Below, one piece after another: positions 33,991 through 43,515 of a DNA stretch of 64,000 bases; position 1 is the first letter of the stretch, and the number at the start of each line of letters is the position of its first letter. A program made the translations under genes and the position numbers. This DNA is from Marvinbryantia formatexigens DSM 14469 (GTDB lineage Bacteria; Bacillota; Clostridia; Lachnospirales; Lachnospiraceae), in the NCBI RefSeq assembly GCF_025148285.1, contig NZ_CP102268.1:3265001-3329000 (forward strand), written 5' to 3'. The notes below the pieces were generated by a model that was not told the origin of the DNA, ran no database searches, and saw nothing but the letters and a program-made list of their open reading frames with translations.

Positions 33991-34575
33991 ATGTCACAGC
34001 TCACGGAGAGAGCGATTGAAAAATCGTTTATCAGACTTTTAAATGAGGTGCCGTTCGATAAAATTACAGTAAAGGATATCGTGGAGGATTGCGGGATCAA
34101 CCGTAATACCTTCTATTATCACTATGAGGATATTTTTGATTTGCTGCATAAAGTGTTTGAAAAGCGGGCTGCGGAGGTGCTGGCGGAGGGGATTGCGCAG
34201 AACGACTGGCAGGAGAGCTTTCTGCGCTGTACGCTGTACGCGCTGGAAAACCGCAGAGAAATTTATCATATCTATAATTCCGTAGACCGCTGCCAGCTGG
34301 AACGCTTTCTGTACAATGTGGCCGGCGAGATTATGTTGTCCTATGTGCGCGCACAGGCGGAGGGGATGCAGGTTTCCGTGGATGATATCGGGACGATTGC
34401 GGATTTTTACAAATGCGCGCTGGTGGGGATTGTGCTGGAATGGCTCGACGGAGGCATGAAGCAGGAGCCGGAGGAATTTATCCGCCGGGTCGGATTCCTG
34501 CAGGAGGGCAGCATCGCCCGGATGCTCGCAAGAGCGGCGCAGGAGAGCGGAGCGCAGCAGCAAAGCGGAGCGTAG
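33991..34575 (+). CDS. TetR-family transcriptional regulator
   Basis: A 194-residue regulator. The TetR helix-turn-helix is at about 10-55 (FDKITVKDIVEDCGINRNTF then YYHYEDIFDLL), and the C-terminal ligand domain matches the type often paired with MMPL or dihydroxyacetone regulons. GGGAGGT precedes the ATG at 33991; the earlier in-frame ATG has no ribosome site. A terminator separates it from the MMPL gene, and a TCTGG-CATATTA-CCAGA dyad lies upstream of that gene, so local repression of the transporter is plausible. Confidence 0.9.
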   Translation: MSQLTERAIEKSFIRLLNEVPFDKITVKDIVEDCGINRNTFYYHYEDIFDLLHKVFEKRAAEVLAEGIAQNDWQESFLRCTLYALENRREIYHIYNSVDRCQLERFLYNVAGEIMLSYVRAQAEGMQVSVDDIGTIADFYKCALVGIVLEWLDGGMKQEPEEFIRRVGFLQEGSIARMLARAAQESGAQQQSGA

Positions 34576-34678
34576 TCAGCAGGCGTGCGCAGACCAGAAA
34601 ACTTCCGTCTGTGCGGCTGGATGCTCCGAAGAGCTTCCAGAGCATTGATTCATTCGCAAAAATTCAGACAAAACAGGG

Positions 34679-34710
34679 TCCATGCACAAAAAATGTGCAT
34701 GGATTTTTTT
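34679..34710 (+). terminator. terminator of the TetR gene
   Basis: TCCATGCACA and TGTGCATGGA form a perfect 10-bp stem with an AAAAA loop and TTTTTTT after it. Confidence 0.9.
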
Positions 34711-34735
34711 ATGCCTATAGAAAAAACGCCGGGCG

Positions 34736-34752
34736 TCTGGCATATTACCAGA
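34736..34752. promoter_or_regulatory. candidate operator upstream of the MMPL gene
   Basis: The dyad TCTGG-CATATTA-CCAGA lies 30 bp before the start codon, where a TetR repressor could block transcription or elongation. The assignment is by position only. Confidence 0.3.
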
Positions 34753-34782
34753 TGTAAAACAAAAGGGAAGGAAGTAGATAAT

Positions 34783-36849
34783 ATGTTAAAAGTCGGGGAG
34801 AAAATCGTGAAATACCGCGTTCCGGTTTTCATTCTCAGCCTGCTGCTTCTGATACCGTCGGTGATAGGCTACATTAACACCAGGATTAATTACGATATCC
34901 TTTATTATCTGCCGGACAGTATCGAAACCATGCAGGGACAGGACATTCTGGCGGAGCAGTTCGGCACCGGCGCTTACTCTATGTTTCTGTGCGAGGGCAT
35001 GGAAAATAAGGATGTGGCGGCGCTGAAGGAGAAGCTGGAGCAGGTAGAGCACGTGGAAAAAGTCGTCTGGTACGACAGTATTCTGGACTTGAGCGTTCCG
35101 ATGGAAATGCTGCCGGATAAGGTGCTGGAGTTTTTCAACAAAGACGATACCACGATGATGTTTCTGATTTTTGATACGACGACCTCGGCGGACGAGACGA
35201 TGGACGCCATTAAGGAGATACGCTCGATTGCCGGAGCACAGTGCTTTTTAAGCGGCATGTCGGCAATCGTCACGGACACAAAGGAGCTGGCGGACAGCGA
35301 GATTGCCATCTATGTGCTGATCGCCGTGGTTCTCTCGGCAATCGTGCTGGCGGTGACGATGGAATCCTTTTTTGTGCCGGTGGTTTTTCTGCTCGGAATC
35401 GGCATGGCGATAGTATACAATCTCGGAAGCAACGTGTTTATGGGAGAGATTTCTTACATTACCAAAGCGCTGACGGCGGTCCTGCAGCTCGGCGTGACAA
35501 TGGATTATTCCATATTTCTCTGGCACAGCTACCAGGAGCAGCTCGGCGTGTTTGCGGACAGGAAGGAGGCAATGGCGCATGCCATTGAGAAAACCTTCAA
35601 GTCGGTGGCGGGCAGCTCGCTGACGACGGTAGCGGGGTTTGCGGCGCTCTGCTTTATGAGCTTTACCCTCGGTCTGGACCTGGGTATTGTGATGGCGAAG
35701 GGCGTTGTAATCGGCGTGATCTGCTGCGTCACGGTGCTCCCGTCCATGATCATGATTTTCGACGGGGTTCTGGAAAAAACGAAGCACCGCGCGCTTCTGC
35801 CGGAGCTGCCGAGGCTTTCCGATTTCATTATCCGGCACTACCGGATTTTTGCAGTGCTGCTGGCTGTATTGATTCTCCCGGCGGCATACTGCCAGAATCA
35901 CGCGCCGGTTTATTACAATCTGGACGCCTCGCTGCCGGAGGAGCTGCCGAGCATCCAGGCGAATAATAAACTGCAGGAAAAATTCAATATGGGAGCGCTG
36001 CACATGCTGCTCATCGACAGCAGCCTGCCGTCAAAGCAGGTACATGAGATGATTGACGAGATGGAGCAGGTGGACGGCGTAAAGGACGTGCTTGGTCTGG
36101 AGACGCTGCTCGGCAGCCGGATTCCGGAGGACATGATTCCGGACTCCATAAAAGAGATTCTGGAGAACGAAAACTATGAGCTGATGCTGGTAAACAACGA
36201 ATATCAGGTTGCCACGGATGAGGTGAATAACCAGATTGCAGAGCTCAACACGATTCTGAAAAAATACGACCCGGACGGGATGCTTGTCGGGGAAGCGCCC
36301 TGCACAAAGGATTTGATTACCATTACCGATAAGGATTTCCGCGTGGTCAGCGCCGTTTCCATACTGGCGGTATTTGTCATCATCTGCTTTGTATTCCGCT
36401 CGCTGTTTCTGCCGGTGCTGCTGGTTGCGGTGATTGAATTTGCCATTTTTATCAACCTTGGCATACCGTATCTGACAGGGACGCAGCTTCCGTTCATCGC
36501 ATCCATTGTCATCGGAACCATCCAGCTTGGCGCGACGGTCGATTATGCGATTCTGATGACGAGCCGCTATGAGAAGGAGCGCAGCGGCGGAAGGAGCAAG
36601 CACGAGGCTGTCCGCATTGCCCACCGCTCCAGCATGAAATCAATTATTGTCAGCGCTGTCAGCTTTTTTGCGGCGACCTTCGGGGTGGGCATGTATTCCA
36701 ACATCGACATGATCAGTTCGCTCTGCACACTGATGGCGCGCGGCGCGCTGATCAGCATGGTGGTTGTGCTTTGTATGCTGCCTGCGATGTATATGATATT
36801 TGACAAAGTAATCTGTAAAACAAGCAAGGGCTTTAAGGGGGCAAAATAA
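34783..36849 (+). CDS. MMPL/RND-family membrane transporter
   Basis: A 688-residue RND-superfamily protein of the MMPL (YdfJ-like) class, with two repeats of an N-terminal helix, an extracellular porter domain and a six-helix bundle. The conserved GVTMDYSIFL and GATVDYAILM segments carry the proton-relay Asp. Such proteins move lipids or hydrophobic compounds out across the membrane. The ATG at 34783 follows GGGAAGGAAG; upstream in-frame ATGs overlap the TetR terminator. Its stop is 2 bp before the heptad-repeat partner gene, a frequent pairing in Firmicutes. Confidence 0.92.
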   Translation: MLKVGEKIVKYRVPVFILSLLLLIPSVIGYINTRINYDILYYLPDSIETMQGQDILAEQFGTGAYSMFLCEGMENKDVAALKEKLEQVEHVEKVVWYDSILDLSVPMEMLPDKVLEFFNKDDTTMMFLIFDTTTSADETMDAIKEIRSIAGAQCFLSGMSAIVTDTKELADSEIAIYVLIAVVLSAIVLAVTMESFFVPVVFLLGIGMAIVYNLGSNVFMGEISYITKALTAVLQLGVTMDYSIFLWHSYQEQLGVFADRKEAMAHAIEKTFKSVAGSSLTTVAGFAALCFMSFTLGLDLGIVMAKGVVIGVICCVTVLPSMIMIFDGVLEKTKHRALLPELPRLSDFIIRHYRIFAVLLAVLILPAAYCQNHAPVYYNLDASLPEELPSIQANNKLQEKFNMGALHMLLIDSSLPSKQVHEMIDEMEQVDGVKDVLGLETLLGSRIPEDMIPDSIKEILENENYELMLVNNEYQVATDEVNNQIAELNTILKKYDPDGMLVGEAPCTKDLITITDKDFRVVSAVSILAVFVIICFVFRSLFLPVLLVAVIEFAIFINLGIPYLTGTQLPFIASIVIGTIQLGATVDYAILMTSRYEKERSGGRSKHEAVRIAHRSSMKSIIVSAVSFFAATFGVGMYSNIDMISSLCTLMARGALISMVVVLCMLPAMYMIFDKVICKTSKGFKGAK

Positions 36850-36851
36850 TT

Positions 36852-39323
36852 ATGAACAGAAACCGTAAGATAAGGAAATCGATTGCCGCCGCAATGGCGG
36901 GTGTGCTGCTGGCAGGGCAGGGCGCGGCGGGCGTCTGCGCAGAGAGCGTCAGAGACACGGAAAGCCGGGAGGCAGAAGCGTCATCTGAGGGTGCCAGAGA
37001 AACGGAAGCACCAAAAGCGGACGAAGCGTCCCAAAGCCGGGAGGCAGAAAAGGTGAGTGCACAGCCGGTCGGGGAAGGCGCGGAAAAAGAAGAGACCGTC
37101 TACGTGAAGGCGTCGGCGGACGGCGAGCCGCAGGAGGTGATCGTCAGCGCCTGGCTGAAAAATACCGGCGGGACGGACACACTGACAGATATCACTGCCC
37201 TTCAGAATATTGAGAATGTGAAGGGCGAGGAAACTTTCACGCAGAATGGGTCCAAGGTGGTCTGGAATGCCGGAGGAAACGATATCTACTATCAGGGAAC
37301 GACCGATAAGGAGCTTCCGGTGGAGGTGCAGGTCTCTTATTATCTGGACGGACAGGAAATTTCTCCGGAGGAGCTTGCCGGGAAGGATGGTCACGTGCGT
37401 ATCCGGTTTACTTATGTAAACCACAAAAAGGACGGGGAGGTCTATACGCCGTTTGCAATGGTGACAGGCGTGGTGCTTCCGTCCGGACAATTTTCCAATG
37501 TGACGGCAGAGCATGGGCGCGTGCTCTCGGACGGCGAGAAGGAAATCGTGGTCGGCATGGGCTTTCCGGGCGTTTCCGAGAGCCTCACCCTGGAGAAGAA
37601 GGAAGAGCTGGAGGATATTGAAATCCCGGATTATTTTGAGATGGAGGCGGATGTGACGGATTTTGAGCTGCCGATGACCATGACGGCGGCGACGAATCTG
37701 GATTTATCGAAGCTTGGCCTTGACGATATCCGGAATCTGGATGAGCTGGAAGATGCCGTCGAAGAACTTGAGGACGCGGCAGATGAGCTGACAGACGGCA
37801 GCGGAGAGCTGGCGGACGGCGTGAAGGAGCTGCGGGATTCCTGTGTGGAGCTGATTGACGGCATGACAGAGATTGACGAAAACATGGGAACGCTGGCGGA
37901 CGGAATCGCGACGCTGGACAGCAAAAAAGAAGAACTGCTAAGCGGCGTCCAGTCTCTGGTATCCGGGATTGATACGTTAAACGGCAAAAAAGGTGATTTA
38001 ATTTCCGGCGTCGGCAGTCTGACGTCCGGCATCGATACCCTGAACAGCAAAAAGGGTGATCTGATTTCCGGCGTCAATGCCCTGAAGAGCGGAAGCAGTG
38101 AGCTTGCCAGGGGAAGCAGGGCCTTGCAGCAGGGAATCGTGCAGTACACGGACGGCGCGGATACGCTGAAGGCGGGCGTGGAGACTTATGTGGACGGTGC
38201 GCAGCAGTTTGTACAGGGAACAGATGCCTATATTGCCGGAGCGGACCAGCTTGCAGGCGGCGTCATTACACTGAATGAGCAGGTGCAGGCACTGGCGGGG
38301 CAGCTTGGCGCGGCGCTGGAAAATCCGGGCGCAGACCTTTCGTCGGCAGCCGCGGCAATCGATACCTGCATCAGCGCGCTGGAGGCTTCGATTGCGGGAA
38401 ATCAGTCAGTGCTGGCAACGCTGCAGGGCGTGCAGGCAAACCTGCCGGGCAGTCTGCCGGAGGCGCTGGGCGGCTATGCGGAAACCTACAACAATTACGT
38501 GGGGCAGCTAAACGCCAGCATCGCGCAGCTTCAGACGGATATCGCATACCAGGGGCAGGCGAAGGAGGCGCTGACGCAGATAAAAGCGGCGCTTGCAGGC
38601 GCTGCGGGAGCAGGCGGCACGGATATCAGCGGGGCACTGCAGACCCTGACGGCTGCTACACAGCAGCTCTCTGACGGAGCGACGGCGCTCACAGCAAATG
38701 ATGAAACCCTGAGAGCAGGCGGCGCACAGCTTACAGAAAAGGGCGAAGAGCTGAGAGCGGGAGCTGCGCAGCTTACCGGAAAGAATGAAGAATTAAAACA
38801 GGGCGCGGCACAGGTGGCTGCGGGAGCCGGACAACTGAAGAAGGGCAGCGCACAGCTCTCCGACGGTGCCGGCGCACTCGGCAGCGGTATCGGTCAGCTC
38901 TCTGACGGCGGACACCAGCTCTCCCAGGGCGCGGAGGCGCTTGGAAGCGGCGTGCAGCAGCTTTCTGACGGCGGACATCAGTTATCCTCCGGCGCGGCGG
39001 CGTTTGCGGACGGCATTGTCCATCTTGCGGACGGCAGTACGCAGCTCAAAGACGGAACCGCACAGCTTGCGGAGGCGGGCGGCAAACTCGACGAGGGCAC
39101 GCAGGAGCTCTCAGACGGAGCGGAGGAGCTTGCCGACGGCATGAAGGAATTTAAAGAAGAGGGCATCGACAAAATTACCGGCGCCCTGGAGGACGATCTG
39201 CAGGATTTCCTCGACCGTCTGGAGGAAATGAAAGACGCCGGAGAGAACTACAGAAGCTTTGGCGGAGAAGCGGAAAGCGGCAGCGTAAAATTTATTATCG
39301 AGACGGCGGGCATTGCAGATTAA
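36852..39323 (+). CDS. exported protein with XXXLXXG heptad repeats, MMPL partner
   Basis: An 823-residue exported protein. Signal peptide 1-30 (VLLAGQGAAGVCAE), an acidic low-complexity stretch to about 75, a beta-rich domain to about 290, then long runs of the heptad repeat x-x-x-L-x-x-G (ALGSGIGQLSDGGHQLSQGA), as in YhgE/Pip-like and MMPL-associated proteins. The repeats probably form an elongated rod outside the membrane. No C-terminal membrane anchor is evident. It is coupled to the MMPL gene 2 bp upstream and most likely works with it at the envelope. The repeats make this gene prone to length changes. Confidence 0.8.
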   Translation: MNRNRKIRKSIAAAMAGVLLAGQGAAGVCAESVRDTESREAEASSEGARETEAPKADEASQSREAEKVSAQPVGEGAEKEETVYVKASADGEPQEVIVSAWLKNTGGTDTLTDITALQNIENVKGEETFTQNGSKVVWNAGGNDIYYQGTTDKELPVEVQVSYYLDGQEISPEELAGKDGHVRIRFTYVNHKKDGEVYTPFAMVTGVVLPSGQFSNVTAEHGRVLSDGEKEIVVGMGFPGVSESLTLEKKEELEDIEIPDYFEMEADVTDFELPMTMTAATNLDLSKLGLDDIRNLDELEDAVEELEDAADELTDGSGELADGVKELRDSCVELIDGMTEIDENMGTLADGIATLDSKKEELLSGVQSLVSGIDTLNGKKGDLISGVGSLTSGIDTLNSKKGDLISGVNALKSGSSELARGSRALQQGIVQYTDGADTLKAGVETYVDGAQQFVQGTDAYIAGADQLAGGVITLNEQVQALAGQLGAALENPGADLSSAAAAIDTCISALEASIAGNQSVLATLQGVQANLPGSLPEALGGYAETYNNYVGQLNASIAQLQTDIAYQGQAKEALTQIKAALAGAAGAGGTDISGALQTLTAATQQLSDGATALTANDETLRAGGAQLTEKGEELRAGAAQLTGKNEELKQGAAQVAAGAGQLKKGSAQLSDGAGALGSGIGQLSDGGHQLSQGAEALGSGVQQLSDGGHQLSSGAAAFADGIVHLADGSTQLKDGTAQLAEAGGKLDEGTQELSDGAEELADGMKEFKEEGIDKITGALEDDLQDFLDRLEEMKDAGENYRSFGGEAESGSVKFIIETAGIAD

Positions 39324-39339
39324 AAGCTCTGCCGCCGGC

Positions 39340-39376
39340 AAAAAGAATCCCGGATAACAATGGGATTCTTTTTTTT
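39340..39376 (+). terminator. terminator of the MMPL operon
   Basis: AAAAAGAATCCC and GGGATTCTTTTT pair around an ~10-nt loop, followed by more Ts. Confidence 0.9.
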
Positions 39377-39393
39377 GTCGTTTTCTGACCTCC

Positions 39394-39422
39394 TTGCAAA
39401 ATTATGGAAAAGAATATATAAT
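39394..39422 (+). promoter_or_regulatory. promoter of the M16C peptidase gene
   Basis: TTGCAA (39394-39399) and TATAAT (39417-39422) with a 17-bp spacer. Confidence 0.75.
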
Positions 39423-39500
39423 GGTCTCGACGCGGTTACGGTATAGGACCGCAGAAACTGGTTATGATGTGAAAATAGTATGATATTTGGAGGTTTGCAG

Positions 39501-42500
39501 ATGTTTCGCAGTTTACCGCAGTATGATGTAATTAAGACGGAAGAGATTGCCGATGTCAAGTCGACCGGCACGCTGCTGCGTCACCGCAAAAGCGGCGCGC
39601 GCATCCTTCTTCTGGAAAATAATGATGAAAATAAGGTATTTGGCATTGGCTTCCGCACGCCGCCGTCGGACAGCACGGGCGTGGCGCATATCCTGGAGCA
39701 CAGCGTGCTCTGCGGGAGCGAGAAATTCCCGTCCAAGGACCCGTTTGTGGAGCTGGCAAAGGGGTCGCTGAACACCTTTCTGAATGCGATGACCTATCCG
39801 GATAAGACGGTATATCCGATAGCGAGCTGCAATTTCCAGGATTTCTGTAATCTGATGGAAGTGTATATGGACGCGGTGTTTTTCCCGAATATTTATCATA
39901 AGGAAGAGATTTTCCGGCAGGAGGGCTGGAGCTATATTCTGGAAAATCCGGAGGACGAGCTGACCTGCAACGGTGTGGTATACAATGAAATGAAGGGGGC
40001 GTTTTCCTCGCCGGACGATATGCTGGACCGTGAGATTATGAATTCCCTGTTCCCGGACACCCCCTACGGGGTGGAGTCGGGCGGTGACCCGAAGGTGATT
40101 CCGGAGCTGAAATATTCGGATTTTCTTTCCTTTCACAGCCGCTATTATCACCCGTCCAACTGCTACATTTACCTCTACGGGGATATGGATATGGAGGAGC
40201 GGCTGGCGTGGCTGGACAGAGAATATCTGTGCAGATATGACGCAATGGAAATCGATTCCGCCATTCCCCTTCAGAAGCCGTTTGACAAGCCGGCGGAGCT
40301 GACGATTGCCTACCCGGTTTCCGAAGCGGAGGAGGAAAAGGACAACACGTATCTGGCATGGAATGTGGTAGTGGGCGAAGCGTCCGATGTCAATCTGTCC
40401 TTTGCGATGGCGGTGCTGGAGTACGTGCTGCTCTCTGCGCCGGGCGCTCCGCTGAAGCAGGCGCTTCTGGACGCGGGCATCGGAAAGGACATCGAGGGCG
40501 GCTACGACGGCGGCATCCTGCAGCCGGTGTTTTCTGTGGTAGCAAAGTTTGCGAATGCGGAGGATAAGGATAAATTCGTTTCCGTAATCCGGGAAACGCT
40601 GCAGAAGCTGGCGGATGCGGGGCTGGAGAAGAAGGCGCTGCTCGCCGCCATCAACAACCTGGAATTCAAGTTCCGCGAGGCGGATTACGGCAACTTCCCG
40701 CGCGGACTGATGTACGGCATCGACACCTTTGACAGCTGGCTCTACGACGATAACGCGCCGTTTGATTACCTGAAGCAGCTTGAGGTCTGCCAGTTCCTGA
40801 AGGAGCAGACGAAAGGGCGTTATTTTGAAGAGCTGATAAAAAGCTTCCTGATTGAAAATACCCATGCTTCCGTGATCGTCATGGAGCCGGAGTGCAATCT
40901 GACGGCAAAGGAGGACGAGCGCGTGCGCGGGAAGCTGGCGCAGTACAAGGCGTCCCTGTCTGCGGAGCAGATCGCGGAGCTGGTGGAGAACACGAAACGG
41001 CTGCGCGCCTTCCAGGAGACGCCGTCCACGCAGGAGGAGCTGGAGAAGATTCCGCTGCTCAGGCTTTCCGACATCGGAAAAGAGGCGGCGCCGCTGTACA
41101 ATAAAGAAGAAAACGTGGATGGCACGACGCTGGTCAGCCATGAAATCGATACCAATGGGATTGCCTACATCGATTTGCTGTTTGACGCGGCGGCGGTGCC
41201 GGGCGATAAGGTGGAATACCTTGGCGTCTTAAAGGGCATCCTTGGCATGGTGGACACGGAGCATTACAGCTACCGCGAGCTCAGCAACGAAATCGACATC
41301 CACTCCGGCGGAATTTATCCGGCGGTGGACGTTTTTGCGGATACGGCGCATCCGGGAAATTACTGTGCAAAATTTGAAATGAAGGCGAAGGTGCTCTATG
41401 CGGAGCTGGATTTTGCCTTCGATATGATGGAGGAAATTCTGCTCACGTCGAAGCTGACGGACGAAAAGCGTCTCTATGAAATTATTGCGCGCATGAAATC
41501 GCGGATGCAGATGCGTCTGAATTCTGCCGGACATCAGGCGGCGGCAAACCGCGCAATGTCGTATTTCTCCGGCACGGCGGCGTTTGGCGACCGCACAACC
41601 GGAATCTCCTTCTATAAGACAACAGAGCTGTTGGAAGAGCAGTTTGATGATAAGAAGGAAGAGCTGACAGGTATTTTAAAGGAGCTGATGGCGGTGCTTT
41701 TCCGGAAGGAAAACCTGCTGGTCAGCGTGACGGCGGAGCCGGAGGCGCTGGATAAGATAAAGGAGCGCATCCGTCTGCTGCAGAAGAAGCTGGATGCAGC
41801 GTGCGCAGAAGCGGCAGGAGAAGAAACGGCAGATGCAGCGGCAGGTGCAGAAAATGCCGGTGCAGCAGCGTGCGCAGACCGGGCGGATAAAGTGAGTGCA
41901 TTACACGGACTGGCGGCGCCGCTTGGCAAAAAGAACGAGGGCTTTGCGACCTCCTCGCAGGTCCAGTATGTGGCGACGGCGGGCAACTTCTGCCGGGCAG
42001 GCTGCACCTACACCGGGGCGCTGCGCATTTTAAAGACCATTATGGCATATGAATATCTGTGGACGAACATCCGCGTGCAGGGCGGCGCATACGGCTGCAT
42101 GAGCGGCTACGGGCGCACGGGCGATACGTATTTCGTATCCTACCGCGACCCGAATCTCGGAAGAACGCTGCAGGTGTATGAGGGCATCACGGAATATCTG
42201 AAGAGCTTCAGCGTGAGCGACCGCGACATGACAAAATATATCATCGGAACGATGAGCGAGGTGGACACGCCGCAGAATCCGCAGGCAAAGGGCGCCAGAT
42301 CGCTGGCGGCGTATCTGTGCCACATCACGCAGGAGGATTTGCAGCGTGAGCGCGATGAAATCTTAAGCGCCACGCCGGGAAATATCCGGGCGCTTGCGCC
42401 GCTGGTGGAGGCGGTTCTGAAAGAGCACTGCATCTGCGTAATCGGAAACGGAGAGAAGATAAAAGAAGAGAAGGAGCTGTTCTGTGAGGTAAAGCCGCTC

Positions 42501-42536
42501 ATTGGCAGCGGCTCAGACGGGTCGCAGCCGGGCTGA
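39501..42536 (+). CDS. M16C (PreP-like) zinc metallopeptidase
   Basis: A 1011-residue insulinase-family peptidase of the presequence-protease type. The inverted zinc motif HILEH is at 63-67 (His63, Glu66, His67), with further family blocks NTFLNAMTYPDKTVYP and GVVYNEMKGAFSSP. Four M16 modules form a chamber that degrades peptides, probably in the cytoplasm, as no signal peptide is present. GGAGG precedes the ATG at 39501. An Ala-rich stretch with many Glu and Cys (about 765-800, AGEETADAAAGAENAGAAAC) is inserted between modules and looks like a recent repeat expansion. The next gene is era, 32 bp on. Confidence 0.93.
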   Translation: MFRSLPQYDVIKTEEIADVKSTGTLLRHRKSGARILLLENNDENKVFGIGFRTPPSDSTGVAHILEHSVLCGSEKFPSKDPFVELAKGSLNTFLNAMTYPDKTVYPIASCNFQDFCNLMEVYMDAVFFPNIYHKEEIFRQEGWSYILENPEDELTCNGVVYNEMKGAFSSPDDMLDREIMNSLFPDTPYGVESGGDPKVIPELKYSDFLSFHSRYYHPSNCYIYLYGDMDMEERLAWLDREYLCRYDAMEIDSAIPLQKPFDKPAELTIAYPVSEAEEEKDNTYLAWNVVVGEASDVNLSFAMAVLEYVLLSAPGAPLKQALLDAGIGKDIEGGYDGGILQPVFSVVAKFANAEDKDKFVSVIRETLQKLADAGLEKKALLAAINNLEFKFREADYGNFPRGLMYGIDTFDSWLYDDNAPFDYLKQLEVCQFLKEQTKGRYFEELIKSFLIENTHASVIVMEPECNLTAKEDERVRGKLAQYKASLSAEQIAELVENTKRLRAFQETPSTQEELEKIPLLRLSDIGKEAAPLYNKEENVDGTTLVSHEIDTNGIAYIDLLFDAAAVPGDKVEYLGVLKGILGMVDTEHYSYRELSNEIDIHSGGIYPAVDVFADTAHPGNYCAKFEMKAKVLYAELDFAFDMMEEILLTSKLTDEKRLYEIIARMKSRMQMRLNSAGHQAAANRAMSYFSGTAAFGDRTTGISFYKTTELLEEQFDDKKEELTGILKELMAVLFRKENLLVSVTAEPEALDKIKERIRLLQKKLDAACAEAAGEETADAAAGAENAGAAACADRADKVSALHGLAAPLGKKNEGFATSSQVQYVATAGNFCRAGCTYTGALRILKTIMAYEYLWTNIRVQGGAYGCMSGYGRTGDTYFVSYRDPNLGRTLQVYEGITEYLKSFSVSDRDMTKYIIGTMSEVDTPQNPQAKGARSLAAYLCHITQEDLQRERDEILSATPGNIRALAPLVEAVLKEHCICVIGNGEKIKEEKELFCEVKPLIGSGSDGSQPG

Positions 42537-42568
42537 ACGGTTACGCTTACCGGGCAGGGAGAATGTGA

Positions 42569-43501
42569 ATGAAACTGGATTTAAACGAATTGAAAAATAA
42601 CGGCGGTACAAAATCGGGGTTCGTGACGCTCATCGGGCGTCCGAACGTCGGCAAATCCACGCTGATGAATCATCTGATCGGGCAGAAAATCGCGATCACC
42701 TCGCGCAAGCCGCAGACGACCAGAAACCGTATCCAGACGGTCTATACCTGTGACCGCGGGCAGATTGTGTTTCTGGATACGCCGGGCATCCACAGGGCGA
42801 AAAACAAGCTCGGCGAATACATGGTAAACGTTGCCGAGCGCACGCTCTCCGAGGTGGATGTAATTTTATGGCTGGTGGAGCCGACTACCTTTATCGGCGC
42901 GGGCGAGCAGCATATCGTGCAGCAGCTTAAAAAGGTAAAGCAGCCGGTGGTTCTGATTATCAATAAAATTGACACGGTGCAGAAGACGGAGGTGGCGAAA
43001 TTTATTGACGCCTACCGGAAAATTTATAATTTTGCGGATATTATCGCGGCGTCCGCGCTGCGCGGACAGAATCTGCAGGAAATCATAGATGTCATCTTTA
43101 AATACCTGCCCTATGGACCGATGTTTTACGATGAGGATACCATCACCGACCAGCCGCAGCGCCAGATCGTTGCGGAAATGATACGCGAGAAAGCGCTGCG
43201 CTGCCTGGACGAGGAGATTCCGCACGGCATTGCGGTGGCAATCGACCGCATGACGGAGCGGGAAGATGGGGGAATGTTTGACATTGACGCGACCATCATC
43301 TGCGAGCGGGATTCCCACAAGGGTATTATTATCGGCAAAGGCGGAGCGATGCTGAAGAAAATCGGCTCCGCAGCCCGGACGGATATTGAAAATATGCTGG
43401 AGGCGAGGGTAAACCTGAAGCTCTGGGTGAAGGTGAAAAAGGACTGGCGGGACAGTGATTTTCTGATAAAGAATTTCGGCTACGATAAAAAGGAAATCTA
43501 A
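42569..43501 (+). CDS. era: GTPase Era
   Basis: A 310-residue ribosome-assembly GTPase. G1 GRPNVGKS is at 23-30, G3 DTPGIH, G4 NKID, and the C-terminal KH domain has GIIIGKGGAMLKKIG. Era binds the 3' end of 16S rRNA and helps mature the small subunit. The N-terminus has about 12 extra residues compared with many homologues. It is followed 14 bp later by recO, the usual clostridial order. Confidence 0.97.
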   Translation: MKLDLNELKNNGGTKSGFVTLIGRPNVGKSTLMNHLIGQKIAITSRKPQTTRNRIQTVYTCDRGQIVFLDTPGIHRAKNKLGEYMVNVAERTLSEVDVILWLVEPTTFIGAGEQHIVQQLKKVKQPVVLIINKIDTVQKTEVAKFIDAYRKIYNFADIIAASALRGQNLQEIIDVIFKYLPYGPMFYDEDTITDQPQRQIVAEMIREKALRCLDEEIPHGIAVAIDRMTEREDGGMFDIDATIICERDSHKGIIIGKGGAMLKKIGSAARTDIENMLEARVNLKLWVKVKKDWRDSDFLIKNFGYDKKEI

Positions 43502-43515
43502 AAGCGGAGCGTGCG

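Noticed and set aside
36852-39323. Heptad-repeat protein considered as a phage tape measure or YhgE infection protein
   Set aside because: No phage genes are nearby, it has a signal peptide, and it is coupled to an MMPL transporter gene, which is the usual setting of such partners.
39513-41141. 542-codon minus-strand open frame inside the M16C peptidase gene
   Set aside because: Shadow of a GC-rich gene; Arg/His/Leu-rich composition without any motif.
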